DNA from: Ctena decussata
Lineage: Eukaryota > Mollusca > Bivalvia > Lucinida > Lucinidae
Assembly: GCA_963989385.1 (NCBI GenBank)
Contig: OZ022510.1
Coordinates: 36,523,448 to 36,587,447 of the forward strand
DNA length: 64,000 nucleotides
Direction: 5' to 3'
A program made the position numbers and the translations under genes. This document shows, piece after piece, positions 10,483 to 20,829 of the stretch. Numbering within the stretch: the first letter of the stretch is position 1; every line of letters starts with the position of its first letter. Under the pieces are notes generated by a model. The model ran no database searches and had not been told where the DNA came from. It saw only the letters and a program-made list of their open reading frames with translations.

Positions 10483-11504
10483 GTATATTCGTTGGAATTG
10501 TATTTTACCGTTGCACCGCTAATGTAAGCTTTGTGATTGACCAATCAACGACCGTCTTACAAAAGCAAGTGCAAAATAAAATCATCGGCGGAAAAACAAT
10601 ACAATGTTTAAAAGCATAAAGGATTATCATTTATCATTATAAATTTATTATCATAATAGAAAATTGCCTATTTTATCTTTGATTTTTTTTTATCCTAAAA
10701 TGATTTTTTTGCTTTTTTTTAAATCGAAAGACGATTTACTCCGTGACTGCTGCCGCCATATATATTCAAAGAATCAATGAATCGATTCCATCTCGCAAAA
10801 AATTCGTCAAAATCTGTATTGTTAGCTAATTTAAAGGTAATCATCTGGTTAATTTTGAATTACTCCAATAATATGAGATATCGGATATTCTTACGTCCAT
10901 ATTTTATGTTTTTATGCTGATATTTACATTTTTACTTTCATTGAATTCTCTCCAAGAAATGAAAATGAAAGTAGAAATGAAAATGTCAGAATAAATATAG
11001 GAATGATAAAATGAAATATTAAATAAGAGAGTGGCAAGTTTTATGTTAAAGAACAAATTTGAATCAACTTGTTTTTGTAGTGTTGCTCACAGTACAATAT
11101 TTAAAGTTTATGCACCAGTCATTTGTAACCCCACCTACGGGGATGGGCGGGAATAGTGATAATGCACTCAGAGGCTATAAGCATCTACATCTACCAATTA
11201 AGTGCATGACCAATATTGGCATAGTCGCACTGTAAGCAGCGTGATAATGCTTCAAAAGATAGACTAACGTAACAACAACTTTTCACAACAACAACAACTT
11301 TTCACTTTTTAGAGCCCTGGTATAAGCTCCGCCCTGTTGGGACAAGCTGACCATAACAGCCCTGCTCTTAGCCCCATCCTACACAACAGAAAATCTCACC
11401 AGGGTAAGGGTCTGGAAAGAGGGTTTTGCATCATATAGAGATAGATAGTCCCTTTTCTCTTCCTCTTGGTGCTTGGGATCCGCTGCGTTATTTTATTGTG
11501 GCAC

Positions 11505-11575
11505 TCCCTGGACCTTCCATATTGTTATTTGGCGTATCACCAGTAAACTATTCTGATTTTCATACGGCCACTTGA
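11505..11575 (+). mobile_element. LINE 3' tail fragment
   Basis: The segment GGCGTATCACCAGTAAACTA followed by TTCTGATT closely matches the 3' end of the LINE copy at 26190-26600 (GACGTATCACCAGTAAACAA then TTCTGA repeats). Only the tail is preserved. Confidence 0.55.
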
Positions 11576-12252
11576 TTTTTTTTTTTTGTGTGTGTGGGGG
11601 GGGGGGGGTATGAATTGGGTCACAAATGACTGGGGTAAGCTATAAATATGCACAAAAGCAACAAAACTTAGAAGGAAACTAGCAAATGCAAGGGAACATG
11701 AAATTCTCGCCTATCCCACGCTTTATCTAATTTGCTTGGTTGCCGGCGCTAAGAATCGGGAACCAAGGTGAGGCTAGCCAAGGCTCTGTGCCTGAATGAC
11801 ACATTCAAGTTAGTGACAGGTGAAGTGCTGCACTCGCCATTTAAACTGACATGCTTTCATATTTATTAGAGATTAAACTGCTTTTTGTTCGAGAATCTAC
11901 TAAAGTTTACTATTTGAGCGTTTTTTTTATGAAAAGCTAATACTTGTGTGCCCTACCTGAATCTTTACTGATTTTCACACTGTTACTTCATATTTGAAAT
12001 GACAACACTGAAAAAGTAAGTCGCGTAAATTTTGTGTCCGTGATTTCTAATGGTAACACCAACATAATTTTCAATGCAAAACAAGAAATCATTTCGTTTC
12101 GAAAGCACAGCCAGTTGCCATGCCTAATAACAGGGCGCCGCCATTGTGGTAAGTCCGCAGTAAATATGGACATGTTACACTGAAATTGATTGGCTAATAC
12201 AATTTACGAGATACCGGTGCAACGGTACTTTGAAAGGGTCTTTACAAAATAC

Positions 12253-12387
12253 CGTTCGAACGCTATTTTTTACCGTTCGAACGCTATTTTTACCGTTCGA
12301 ACGCTAACTTTTACCGTTCGAACGCTAAATTTACCGTTCGAACGCTAAATTTTACCGTTCGAACGGTAAAAAAATAGCGTTCGAACG
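12253..12387. repeat. Right phased palindrome array
   Basis: CGTTCGAACG starts at 12253, 12274, 12294, 12315, 12335, 12356 and 12378. The last copy ends 33 bp from the element's right tip, mirroring the left end. Confidence 0.95.
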
Positions 12388-12568
12388 GTACCGTCGCTTT
12401 TGACCCATTTGGTACACCATATCTTTGTGGGAACAGATTTTTAACACCATTTAAACAAAGTATTTTCATCGAAATGGGTCTCGTTTCGGAAAAAAGGAAT
12501 GAAAACTTGTCAATAGGCTTTTCTCGTTTCAAAAGAAGTATATCCCACAATATTTTTTCTCATTTCAG

Positions 12569-12642
12569 ACAAGTGACTCAGATGAGAATGTGCAATACAG
12601 ATCCCATCGGCATGACAGAGATATTCAGAAACGACTGAACAG
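12569..12642 (+). CDS. Multi-PH protein, internal exon (upstream-most visible)
   Basis: A 74-nt exon set by a good acceptor (TTTTCTCATTTCAG, AG at 12567-12568) and a donor (GTAAGG at 12643). Read from its first base it gives TSDSDENVQYRSHRHDRDIQ then KRLN, a charged and probably disordered segment. It leaves two bases (AG) that join the first base of the next exon (G at 16661) to make Arg and continue in frame into YFLVLPKG. The phase match across 4 kb is the main support, because the exon is too short to show a domain. The transcription start and earlier exons lie upstream of the window or were not recognised. Confidence 0.65.
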
Positions 12643-13574
12643 GTAAGGCAGTTAATTACCGTAAATGCTAATTATTTGATCATACAAGTCTGAGCAAACA
12701 TTGCAGACACAGAGTCTACACTGTTTGCCTTTCCATATGCATCTTTTGGGCGGTTTTACTGCATTGTACACTCACACTCTTACATTTTTATAGACAGTTA
12801 CTGAAAATTATATTAGGCATCCCAATTTTTAGAATTTTAACGGAAAAGTGGATTGATACATCTCCATGTTTTGTCTTCATTTTTACAAAGGGAGACAACT
12901 TCATGGTTAATATATGTAGTATTGCCTGCCCTGTTAGGACAGCTCACACTCAGACTGGGTCTGCTCCGAAAGGAAAAACATTGCTTCCCTGTTTTTCCTT
13001 AGAGTTGATCTCCACTGAACAGGAAGACGAAAATTAAAGTGACAGAGTAGCTACCCCTGTAGATATATCCATTCACCTTAAAGACCAATGTTCTTGTTTA
13101 TTTGGTGTCATAATCCTAGTATGCAACAGTCCAGTAACACTGCTATTTCATCAATGACACAACAGGCAAAACCAATAAAGACTGAGTGTGTCTTCTAAAG
13201 TAATATTAGACTAAAGAAGTCCAAATGTAAGAATAAAGATTTTGATGCTGTGAGTCCTGCGAGAAATTAAATGTTTTATTCCAGTGCCAGTAACGAACGT
13301 CTCCTATGAAAATTTCAGTGTTTTGTTCTTATTGTGAACCTAAACTCTTTGTTCTTTAGATAAGGCCATATGTGGCTTTCAATTATAGCCAGTGCCTCTG
13401 AATTTGATGTGTATCTAAGTCAGAAAATGTCATGAATGTGAGCCCCAGCGAGCCACAGTACATAAGAATTCTGCAGCTAAGTAGCAAAACATGAAAATGC
13501 ATCACTCTTACAAAAGTAAAAAAAAAACTAAAGTCATTATTTTAGTTTACTTTCAAAACTAAGGTCACTATTTT
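12643..13574 (+). other. Intron sequence
   Basis: First part of a 4,018-nt intron (12643-16660). It contains a faint family E remnant at about 12880-13070 (TTGCTTCCCTGTTTTTCC, CTTAGAGTTGATCTCC) and nothing else recognisable before the pearl-like elements begin. Confidence 0.6.
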
Positions 13575-16473
13575 TATGCTCCCCGAAGGGTGAGCATATA
13601 GTTGCCGCTTTGTCCGTCCGTCTGTCCGTCCTTCCGTCCGTCCGTCCGTCCGTCACACTTTTGTCTGGAGCATATCTCTGAAAGTATAAGGCAGAACTAA
13701 ATGAAACTTCACACATTGATAAAGGACAACAAGGGGAAGTGCAGTGCACAAGAATCGTAACCCTGTCACAAGTATTTACGAAGTTAGCTCCCTTTCAAGT
13801 TTTTAGCTCACCTGAGCCAGAGGCTCCGGGGGAGCTTATAGTATGGTCAGGCTCCGTCGTCCGTCGTCGTCCGTCCGTCTTCCGTCCGTCCGTCCGTCCA
13901 CAATTTCAAACGACTTCTCCTGTGAAACCGCTGGGCCGATTGTAACCAAATTTCATATAGAGCCTCCTGGCACCTTAGGAACAAAAAGTTGTTCAAACGG
14001 TTCTGGTCAGTTGACCAACATGGCCGCCATGCCCATATATGGTAAAAACCTAAAAAAATCTTCTTCTCCAGAACCAGTAGGCCGATGGCCTTGAAACTTG
14101 GTATGTAGCATCGGGTACGGGAGTACTACCAAGATTGTTCAAATTATGACCTTGGGTTGACCTTGACCTTTTTTACGGTAAGGTCAAATTTGCTTCCTTG
14201 TGCTTTTATATGGCAAAATGCTAGAACATAAGATATCTTGAAAACTGTTGAAGATTTTGGGCTAAAAATTGGTATCTACAGTCATCTTAATGAGTACATG
14301 AAGATTTATGAGTACAAGAGGTCAAGGTCATTCTTTGACCTTTGACCTAGAACTCTCATATTTTGACAATTCCAAACAATTTCCTCAAAAGCCCCTGGGC
14401 CAATTGAAACCAAATTTCATATAGAGCCTCCAGGAGTTGAGGGAACAAAAACTTATTCATACGGTCCAGGTCACATGACCAACATGGCCGCCACGCCCAT
14501 ATATGGTAAAAACCTTTAAATATCTTCTTCTCAAGAACCAATTGACCAAAGGCCTTGAAACTTGGTATGTAGCTTTGGGTACTCAAGTACCATCAAGATT
14601 GTTCAAATTATGACGATGGATTGACCTTGATCTTGTTTACGGCAAGGTCAAATATGGGAAAATGCTAGAACATAAGATTTCCTGGAAAGTTTTGAAGAGA
14701 TATGCCTAAGAATTGGTATATACAGTTATCTTAATGAGTACATGAAGATTTGTGAGTACAAGAGGTCAAGGTCATTCTTTGATCTTTGACCCAGAACTCT
14801 CATATTTTGACAATATCAAACAATCCCCTAAAAAAAGCTGGGCCAATTGTAACGAAATTTCACATATAGCCTCCAGGGATTGAGGGAATGAAATTATTTT
14901 CAAACAGTCCAGGTCACATGCCCAACATGGCCGCCAGGACCATATATTATGGTAAAAACCTTTAAAAATCTTCTTCTCAAGAACCAATTGACTGATGGCC
15001 TTGAAGCTTGGTATGTAGCATTGGGAACTCCAGTACTATCCAGATTGTTCAAAATAATGACCTTGGGTTGACCTTGACTATTTTACTGAAAGGTCATATG
15101 TGGGAAAATGCTAGAACATAAGATTTCATGGAAAGTTTTGAAGATTTATGCCTAATAATTGGTATCTACAGTCATCTTAATGAGTACATGAAGATTCATG
15201 AGTACAAAAGATCAAGGTCATTCTTTAACTTTTGACCCAGAACTCTGTCATTTTGACAATATCAAACCATCTCCTCATAAGCCCCTGGGCCAATTTTGAA
15301 ACCAAATTTTGTATAGAGCCTCCATGGGGTTAAGGGAATGAAATTTTTTTCAAACGTCCAGGTCACATGACCCACATGTCCTCCATGCCCATATATGGTT
15401 AAAACCTTTAAAAATATTTTTCACTAGAACCAATTGACCGATGGCCTTAGAGTAACTTACCCTAGAGTACTGAGGCTGAATGGACCCAGGTGAGCTACAG
15501 GACCAATGGTCCTCTTGTTTCAATATTTTGCTTGTCCGGAGCATATCTCTGAAAGTATACGGCAGAACTAAATGAAACTTCACACATTGATAAAGGACAA
15601 CGAGGGGAAGTGCAGTGCACAAGAACCATAACCCTGTCGCAAGTATTTACGAAGTTAGCTCCCTTTCAAGTTTTTTCAATATTTTGCTTGTTCGGAGCAT
15701 ATCTCTGAAAGTATAAAGGGGAACTAAATGAAACTTCACACACTGATAGAGGACAATGAGAGGAAGTGCAGTGCACAAGAACCGTAACCCTGTCACAAGT
15801 ATTTACGAAGTTAGCTCCCTTTCCATTTTTTTCAATATTTTGCTTGTCCAGAGCATATCTCTGAAAGTATTAAAGGGAACGCAATGAAACTTCACACACT
15901 GATAGAGGGCAATGAGTAAAAGTGCAAAACACAAGAATTATAACCATGTCAGAAGTGATTACAGAGTTAGCTCCCTGCATAATTTTTGCTATAGTTTGCT
16001 TGTATGGAACATATATTAGGAAGTATTGAAGGAAACTAAATGATACTTCACACAATGATAGAGGGTAATAAAAGGAAGTGCATTGTTGAAGAACTATAAC
16101 CCTACCTTTAGTAATTACAGAGTTAGCTCCCTTCATTATTTTTTCAGTTGTTTAGCTTTTCCGGAGTATATCTCTGTACATATTTAAGAGAACATGAATG
16201 AAACTTCACATATTGATAGTAGAGGGTAATGACAAGAAGTGCAGAGCAGAAGAACCATAACTGTATCCCAAGTTATTTTCGGGTTACTTCCCTTCTTATT
16301 TTTTCTCAGTTGTATGCATGGCCAGAGCATTGCTCTAAAAGTTTGAAGAGATTTATTTTTTTTTTCATTTTAAATTGCATTTAATTTACACAGAAAATCA
16401 CTCCTTCTCCAGGATACCCATTCTCCTATTCCAAGCCTTCGGGGAGCATCCATCGGTTCCACCGATTTTCTTG
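13575..16473 (+). mobile_element. Pearl/DINE-1-like (Helentron-associated) element, outer copy
   Basis: The 5' end is TATGCTCCCCGAAGG, with GCTCCCCGAAGGGTGAGC forming a small hairpin. A (GTCC)n microsatellite (13610-13655) follows, then ~150-bp core units, each starting around GGAGCATATCTCTGAAAGTA and ending GAAGTTAGCTCCCTTTC (starts near 13668, 15536, 15690, 15850, 16007 and 16165). Near the 3' end CCTTCGGGGAGCAT inverts the 5' end. It is followed by the hairpin ATCGGTTCCACCGAT and the end TTTCTTG. This order (5' repeat, GTCC tract, core repeats, internal 3' inverted repeat, terminal hairpin) is the known design of pearl and DINE-1/HINE elements. Another element (13805-15517) interrupts it. 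Non-coding. Confidence 0.82.
13805..15517 (+). mobile_element. Pearl/DINE-1-like element nested inside the outer copy
   Basis: It starts AGCTCACCTGAGCCAGAGGC, then has a GTCC/GTCGTC microsatellite (13855-13900). Four diverged ~430-bp repeats follow, each with AACATGGCCGCCATGCCCAT-type sequence (near 14018, 14480, 14925 and 15372), AAGGTCAAGGTCATTCTTTG and ATTGACCGATGGCCTTGAA. The 3' inverted repeat CAGGTGAGCTA is followed by the hairpin AGGACCAATGGTCCT and the end CTTG. Sister core units of the host element read straight through as CTTTCAAGTTTTTTCAATAT, so the insertion went into a T-run. A further copy starts at 63620. Confidence 0.85.
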
Positions 16474-16512
16474 TTGCTACTGGCTGCTCTGTCATCTCAT
16501 TTTGCGGCAAAA

Positions 16513-16583
16513 TATACTTGAGGACAAAAGTTCTGCACGGATGTTAAGGGAACATCCGTGCAGAACTTGTGTCCTTAAGTATA
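16513..16583. repeat. 71-bp palindrome, family F copy 1
   Basis: The inverted arms TATACTTGAGGACAAAAGTT and the return strand to CTTAAGTATA meet at GGATGTTAAGGGAACATCC. A second copy of identical length lies at 38627-38697. This copy lies in the intron 78 bp before the exon acceptor at 16660. Confidence 0.9.
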
Positions 16584-16660
16584 GTTTGAGATGAATAGTT
16601 TGGAAATTGTTTGTGCTTTTTTTCAACTTGTAACATATGAAAATTCTGTCTCATCCACAG

Positions 16661-18462
16661 GTACTTTTTGGTACTGCCCAAAGGAACCAATATGGCGCTA
16701 CAAGTGGACAATTCGAGGCTTTCTGACCAAGAGTATGCAGCTTCGAGGCCATTTATGCAAAACCTGACCATGTCGGATCTCGTGCTACCTGATTACATGG
16801 GCTGGCTAACTGACCAATCAGAACATAGGAAAGTTTGGGGAATCGTCGTGGATATGTTGTTTTGTATATTTGAATCAAAAGAGGCGGAGAAGCCGCTCGA
16901 TGTGTTATTATTACCAGGGTGCAATATTAGACCTCTTGTGTACAAGACGGCCATGAATGGTCTGCACACAAGAAAACCTGCAAGGACGATAACCGGTGTT
17001 GCTAAATTTCAGATTGTCATTGACAATTCTAGTACCAGAAGAAAGCATTTGTTCAGCTTCGACTCACAGAATGAGTTGGATGTTTGGTACAACGTTCTTA
17101 AGAAAGCTTCAAATCTTGACCCAGATTCAACTAATGAAGTAGTGTCTGACAGAAGAAGTTCAGTTTGTTCTCTAACGAAAGAATCTTCTGACTTGATTAA
17201 TACTTCAACTGTTGAAAATTCGTCAAGATATATGCCGTCTCAAAATTCACCAAATCGTGTTCAGAAAATGTCAAAATCAGCAACAGAAAATGCAAACGAA
17301 TCGGCTGAGTCAGATTTAAAAATACATTTAGGACCTGATGAAGACCCTGTTGTGAATAACCATACTCATATAAATGAAACCTCCAGTCCTAGAACTTTAA
17401 TACGCAATGAATCCAAACGACAATCAGTCCAAGACTTCCGGAAGCGCTTGCGCAGAGAAACGGAACCGGAAGCTTCAAAACATCTTCCTTTAAAGGCGCA
17501 ACACTTTCCTCCTGCGAAACAAGAAGAGCCAAAAGTAGAGCCGGGTAAGAAAATAAGATCATTTGGAAGTTTTGAAAGTTTATTGAAATTTAAACGGAAA
17601 CGGAAAAAGAAAGATTCAGAAGACACAACTTCGGAGGAAACCGTTAGTATTGTAAGCACTTCCTCTGTCGAGCAGGAACTACCTCGAGTTTCGTCGTCTG
17701 TAGACTTCAGTGCAAAAAGGTCACAGATGAAAAAATCTCGCTCTAGACCACTTTCTCGTTCGCTTGATTTTAGCACAAAACCGGAGGACCTTAACAGTGG
17801 CCTTGTCAGACGAGCCTCTGATATTAAAGATAAGTTCTTTCAAAAAAGACCTGCAAAGCGTCAAACAAAATTAGGAGACTTGATTGATGTTAGCATTCAT
17901 GGATTTTTGCAGCACAAACATCACTTAAAATGGCAAAAACTTTGGTGTGTCGTCTGCAGAGGTTGTTTTTACGGGTTTCGTTCACAGTCACCGGAAGATA
18001 GCGCATATCTGGCTATAGTGTTATCTAACTGTGTTGTTGTATATATGACGGACCGTGATAGGCGCCACAAGCATCAGTGTGTCTTTAAACTTTCTCAGGA
18101 AAACGCAAAAAGCATTTATCTTTGTGCCAGTGACATAAAAGAACTACAGCAATGGTTGCAAGTCTTACAAATGGAAGCTAATAATGTGCATTCAAACACT
18201 AGCTTGAAACGAAATTTAAGTAACAGTTCTTCGATTGATTCTAGTCAGGATTTTCAGTCACCAAGAGAGACGGATGATAGGTCAAGGTCAAGAGCGCAGA
18301 AGAAGCGGGCGCCTCCAAAACCGCCCCGCCATTCTTCATGCCCACCTCCTGTGTCACGTGATCCATTACTTCCAGACCGAGGCACGGATTCCTCTACAGA
18401 TGATACTGCTGCGAGTAGCCTGAATTCCAGTACTGTGGAAACGGGAACCATATCATCTTCAG
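16661..18462 (+). CDS. Multi-PH-domain scaffold (AFAP1-like?), large exon with PH1 and PH2
   Basis: A 1,802-nt exon, acceptor TCATCCACAG, donor GTATAA at 18463. It is the strongest coding signal in the window, with 600 uninterrupted codons. PH1 spans about 16794-17108: it opens PDYMGWLTDQ, has the strand motif PLDVLLLPGCNI, and closes with the C-terminal helix Trp in NELDVWYNVLKKA. A Ser-rich, charged linker follows with a basic stretch KFKRKRKKKD near 17586. PH2 spans about 17892-18176: HGFLQHKHHLKWQKLWCVV to KELQQWLQVLQ, Trp codon at 18153. A proline motif RAPPKPPR near 18307 fits both RxxPxxP and PxxPxR SH3-ligand patterns. PH domains bind phosphoinositides or proteins, so a membrane or cytoskeletal adaptor is likely. 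PH-linker-PH order and PLxLxGCNI resemble AFAP1-type proteins, but other multi-PH scaffolds remain possible. Confidence 0.93.
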
Positions 18463-18555
18463 GTATAACAAGGACATTTGCACATAATCAGTGAGCCAGT
18501 TGCTCTGACCTACTTAGATGGGTGGATGTCTTGCAGTTTTACGTTCTTATTAATA
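18463..18555 (+). other. Start of intron after the large exon
   Basis: Intron 18463-19945 (1,483 nt). Reading through the donor adds only ITRTFAHNQ before a stop at 18492-18494. Retention would therefore give a natural truncated protein ending just after the proline motif. The donor GTATAA is weaker than the others of this gene. Confidence 0.5.
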
Positions 18556-18716
18556 GCATTTCAGTCATATTAGGACGACGAGAGGGTGATAATGAAAGGC
18601 TATGTGCAATGGAACCCCGGTTACGGTTGGAAAGATTTTCGCTTCTATCGGGTCTCGAACCCGGGACCGCTAGTTTAGCAGGCCGGCGCTTAACCTACTG
18701 AGATAACCTCGAGTTT
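18556..18716 (-). mobile_element. tRNA-derived SINE, antisense
   Basis: On the - strand the head reads TATCTCAGTAGGTTAAGCG (A-box-like), then GGCCTGCTAAACTAGCGG, then GGTTCGAGACC (B box). The body ends near TCCTAATATGACTGAAATG, similar to other SINE tails here. The T arm can pair 4 of 5 positions, but the acceptor ends do not pair, so this is a SINE head and not a tRNA gene. Confidence 0.75.
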
Positions 18717-18879
18717 GGTGTATAGAAAAATTACAGCTAACCCTAGGTTTAAACTCACTCTATATCTGAGCAATTACTCCAATATAGGACTAGCAAAGGC
18801 TCAGATAAGTTTGCGCGTACTCGCACTCTGACTAGTCTCGTCACTGTTCGCTAAAATTCCCATTTTAGGTAAATGTGTA

Positions 18880-19050
18880 GGCTTTCAGGGGAAGTAATTC
18901 TGCCATTTTTATTTTTGCCTCCCTTCTCAGTAAGGGTCAACTCATAAAGGAAAGAATTTGCTCCTGTAGGAGCAAATTCTTGCCTTTAAGAGTAGACCCC
19001 TTTTGGAAGCGCTTCATCTTCCAGAGAAGTAAACAGGAAGTTCCGAAAGG
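18880..19050. repeat. Hairpin repeat family E
   Basis: The central hairpin AAGAATTTGCTCC-TGTA-GGAGCAAATTCTT lies within a wider inverted region from TAAGGGTCAACTCATAAAGG to CCTTTAAGAGTAGACCCC. The flanking parts (GGGGAAGTAATTCTGCC; TTCCAGAGAAGTAAACAGGA) recur with other copies. The best related copy is 29520-29670. Confidence 0.7.
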
Positions 19051-19524
19051 TGTTCCCTTCGTAAAAATGGCAGATAATCATGTAGTTCTACCCGTACCCA
19101 CGAGTCTTTCGCTGATTGTACATGTCATGAGACTGGTGGTTGTCGGTTCAAATAGTTTGGATTTTCAACCGTTATTGTCTAGTTGTCTCTTCATATTCAA
19201 TATTGGGATAGGTCCATTTCCATTATAAGGACTGATTTGATTTCAGTTATCGAAGACGTTGATAATAGCTCCTGGTACTAAAGAAAAGCATACATGATAC
19301 TCAATTCTACCTCAGTTTGTGACGTTAAGCAAATGTGATGACAACTCTTACACAAGTTTTAAGTTGAAACTGTACTATTAAGTTCCCTTGATAAAACTTT
19401 TGTTTGGCTTACCTCCCTTCACGCGGCAGTACAGAATCCGACAAGATTAAGGTAAATGGATACACCGCCTTGTTTTCTGCCATTTTACTACTGGAAACAA
19501 CCTTTCGTAACCTCCTGTTTGCTT

Positions 19525-19625
19525 CATTGGATGAAGCCCTTCAAAATGGGACAACTCAAAAAAGAGAGAATTTGCTCCTTTGTGAGCAATTGAAAATGGC
19601 AGAGTGGCTTCCCCAGAAAGTATAT
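19525..19625. repeat. Hairpin repeat family E, second intron copy
   Basis: GAAGCCCTTCAAAATGGGAC, GAGAATTTGCTCCTTTGTGA and AATGGCAGAGTGGCTTCCCC match family E segments. The hairpin arm is partly lost. Confidence 0.5.
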
Positions 19626-19945
19626 TCATTAACATTAATGAAATTTAAAACTGCAAAGCTAGTAATATTAGCATATGTAATTATTTGTTACCAATAAATA
19701 CGGGTTTCTTATGATCTCAAGAAAATCTGCCCGTTGCTAGGCTTGACACCAAATACGAAGACCAGCTTTCACCACCATTTTCTCAGATAAGGCATTGTTG
19801 CTTTAACTAGACCAACAGATTTTTTGTTTATCTGTTTTAAACAGACACAGTTCTGATGAGCCAGATGCACATGCTGATTAACGATTTCTGTTGTTGCACA
19901 TAGCATACGTCAAGTTGTCACATAACTTTGCTCTTATTTTCTTAG

Positions 19946-20133
19946 ATGACTTTCCAACGCATGACAAGTCGGTTTCACACGTGTGGCAAAGCGACCGTGG
20001 GTACCTTTTCAACGCCATAAGGGCCAAATTAAAAGCCTACAAGAACAAGGATCAGGGAACGATTTACAATAGGGACCTGCCGGGGCCAGGAAATGAGGGG
20101 CTGCTTCTAGTGGATGACGTGTCACTCAGAAAG
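19946..20133 (+). CDS. Multi-PH protein, exon after the large exon
   Basis: A 188-nt exon with acceptor TTATTTTCTTAG and the strong donor AAG|GTGAGT at 20134. The single G left by the preceding exon plus AT makes Asp, and 63 codons follow open: DDFPTHDKSVSHVWQSDRGY, later KLKAYKNKDQ and GLLLVDDVSLRK. It ends on a codon boundary, the same phase as exon 37684-38154 and compatible with exon 58116. No domain is recognised; it is a linker between PH2 and PH3. Confidence 0.86.
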
Positions 20134-20332
20134 GTGAGTTCCTATTTTTGTATGGGTCTAGTTAGTATTCATTGAAAAAACGCTAAAATATGACTTATTG
20201 CATATTCGGACAGAACAGAATCAGATCAGCCTGATCCGTGCAGTCTATTCAAAGCCTTTGCTGTTTGCTAGAGCCACGTATAGATACTCAGGAAACTAGC
20301 TACTGTGATTTGGAAAATGAAAAGCTCTAACC

Positions 20333-20522
20333 AGCTTGCAACAAAGTGACATGCGCGCCCAGCGGAGACTCAGATCAGCCTGGACATTCGCCGAGTCTAA
20401 TCAGAGAGTCTTCGCTGTCCGCAAAGAGCAAGCTTAGACCCTTAGCTACCATTTAAGTGCACAGCGAAGACTCTGATCTGACTGGGCATCAGCCCATGTT
20501 GATGTAAGCCGGGGTGTAAGGC
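20333..20522. mobile_element. Foldback element family 1, copy 3 (decayed ends)
   Basis: CAACAAAGTGACATGCGCGC, CAGATCAGCCTGGACATTCG, TTAGACCCTTAGCTACC and GCGAAGACTCTGATCTGACT follow the family 1 order. The GAGCCGCGAC tips are gone. A short related module also lies just upstream at 20205-20290. Confidence 0.75.
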
Positions 20523-20583
20523 ACCATGTCTCGAAGGACTTATGCCTCTGCTAATATGCCCCACATTATAAAGTTTAAAGACT

Positions 20584-20745
20584 GGGTTGGTTGGTTGGTT
20601 TGTTGGTTTGTTGTCTTGAGTTTAACGGCCCTTTGAGACAGTATTTCAGTCTATACATAGCCGTCTCCCAGAGAGAAGGAGAAGGAAAAGTGGGTTGACA
20701 AAAATATCCAACCAACCCCAATCCGCACCCATTATGGACTGGGGA
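20584..20745 (-). mobile_element. SINE, antisense copy of the 4010-4235 family
   Basis: Read on the - strand it contains GGAGACGGCTATGTATAGAC, TGAAATACTGTCTCAAAGGG and CCGTTAAACTCAAGACAAC, matching 4140-4235. GGTTGGTTGG at its left edge is the complement of its CAAC tail. Confidence 0.7.
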
Positions 20746-20829
20746 ACTTTGGAAGTCTAACGTCAGTTCTGTATTTCAGTGAAAATGGCCCATTATTATA
20801 TCGCTCATGAATATTGCCTGATTCATTTA

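Larger units (their letters stand above)
10229..12421. mobile_element. 2.2-kb element ending in phased CGTTCGAACG arrays
   Basis: The termini are inverted copies: ATGGTGTACCAAATGGGTCA (10230 on) and TGACCCATTTGGTACACCAT (ending 12420). TCTTTG flanks both ends (10223-10228 and 12422-12427), a likely 6-bp target duplication. Just inside each end, seven copies of the palindrome CGTTCGAACG begin 33 bp from the tip at ~21-bp intervals. The interior (10490-12240) has no transposase-like frame and carries other repeat debris, including a LINE tail near 11505-11575. Its family is unknown to me. The symmetric terminal arrays would suit a transposase binding platform (inference). Confidence 0.85.

Noticed and set aside
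17366..17776. 136-codon antisense frame over the large exon
   Set aside because: It is a mirror of the strongly supported + strand coding sequence.
18235..18451. Additional short frames on both strands over the proline motif
   Set aside because: Overlap with the main coding frame explains them.
18640..18716. tRNA-Ser gene on the - strand
   Set aside because: A and B boxes and a CTGCTAAA anticodon-like loop are present, but the acceptor stem does not pair and a SINE body follows.
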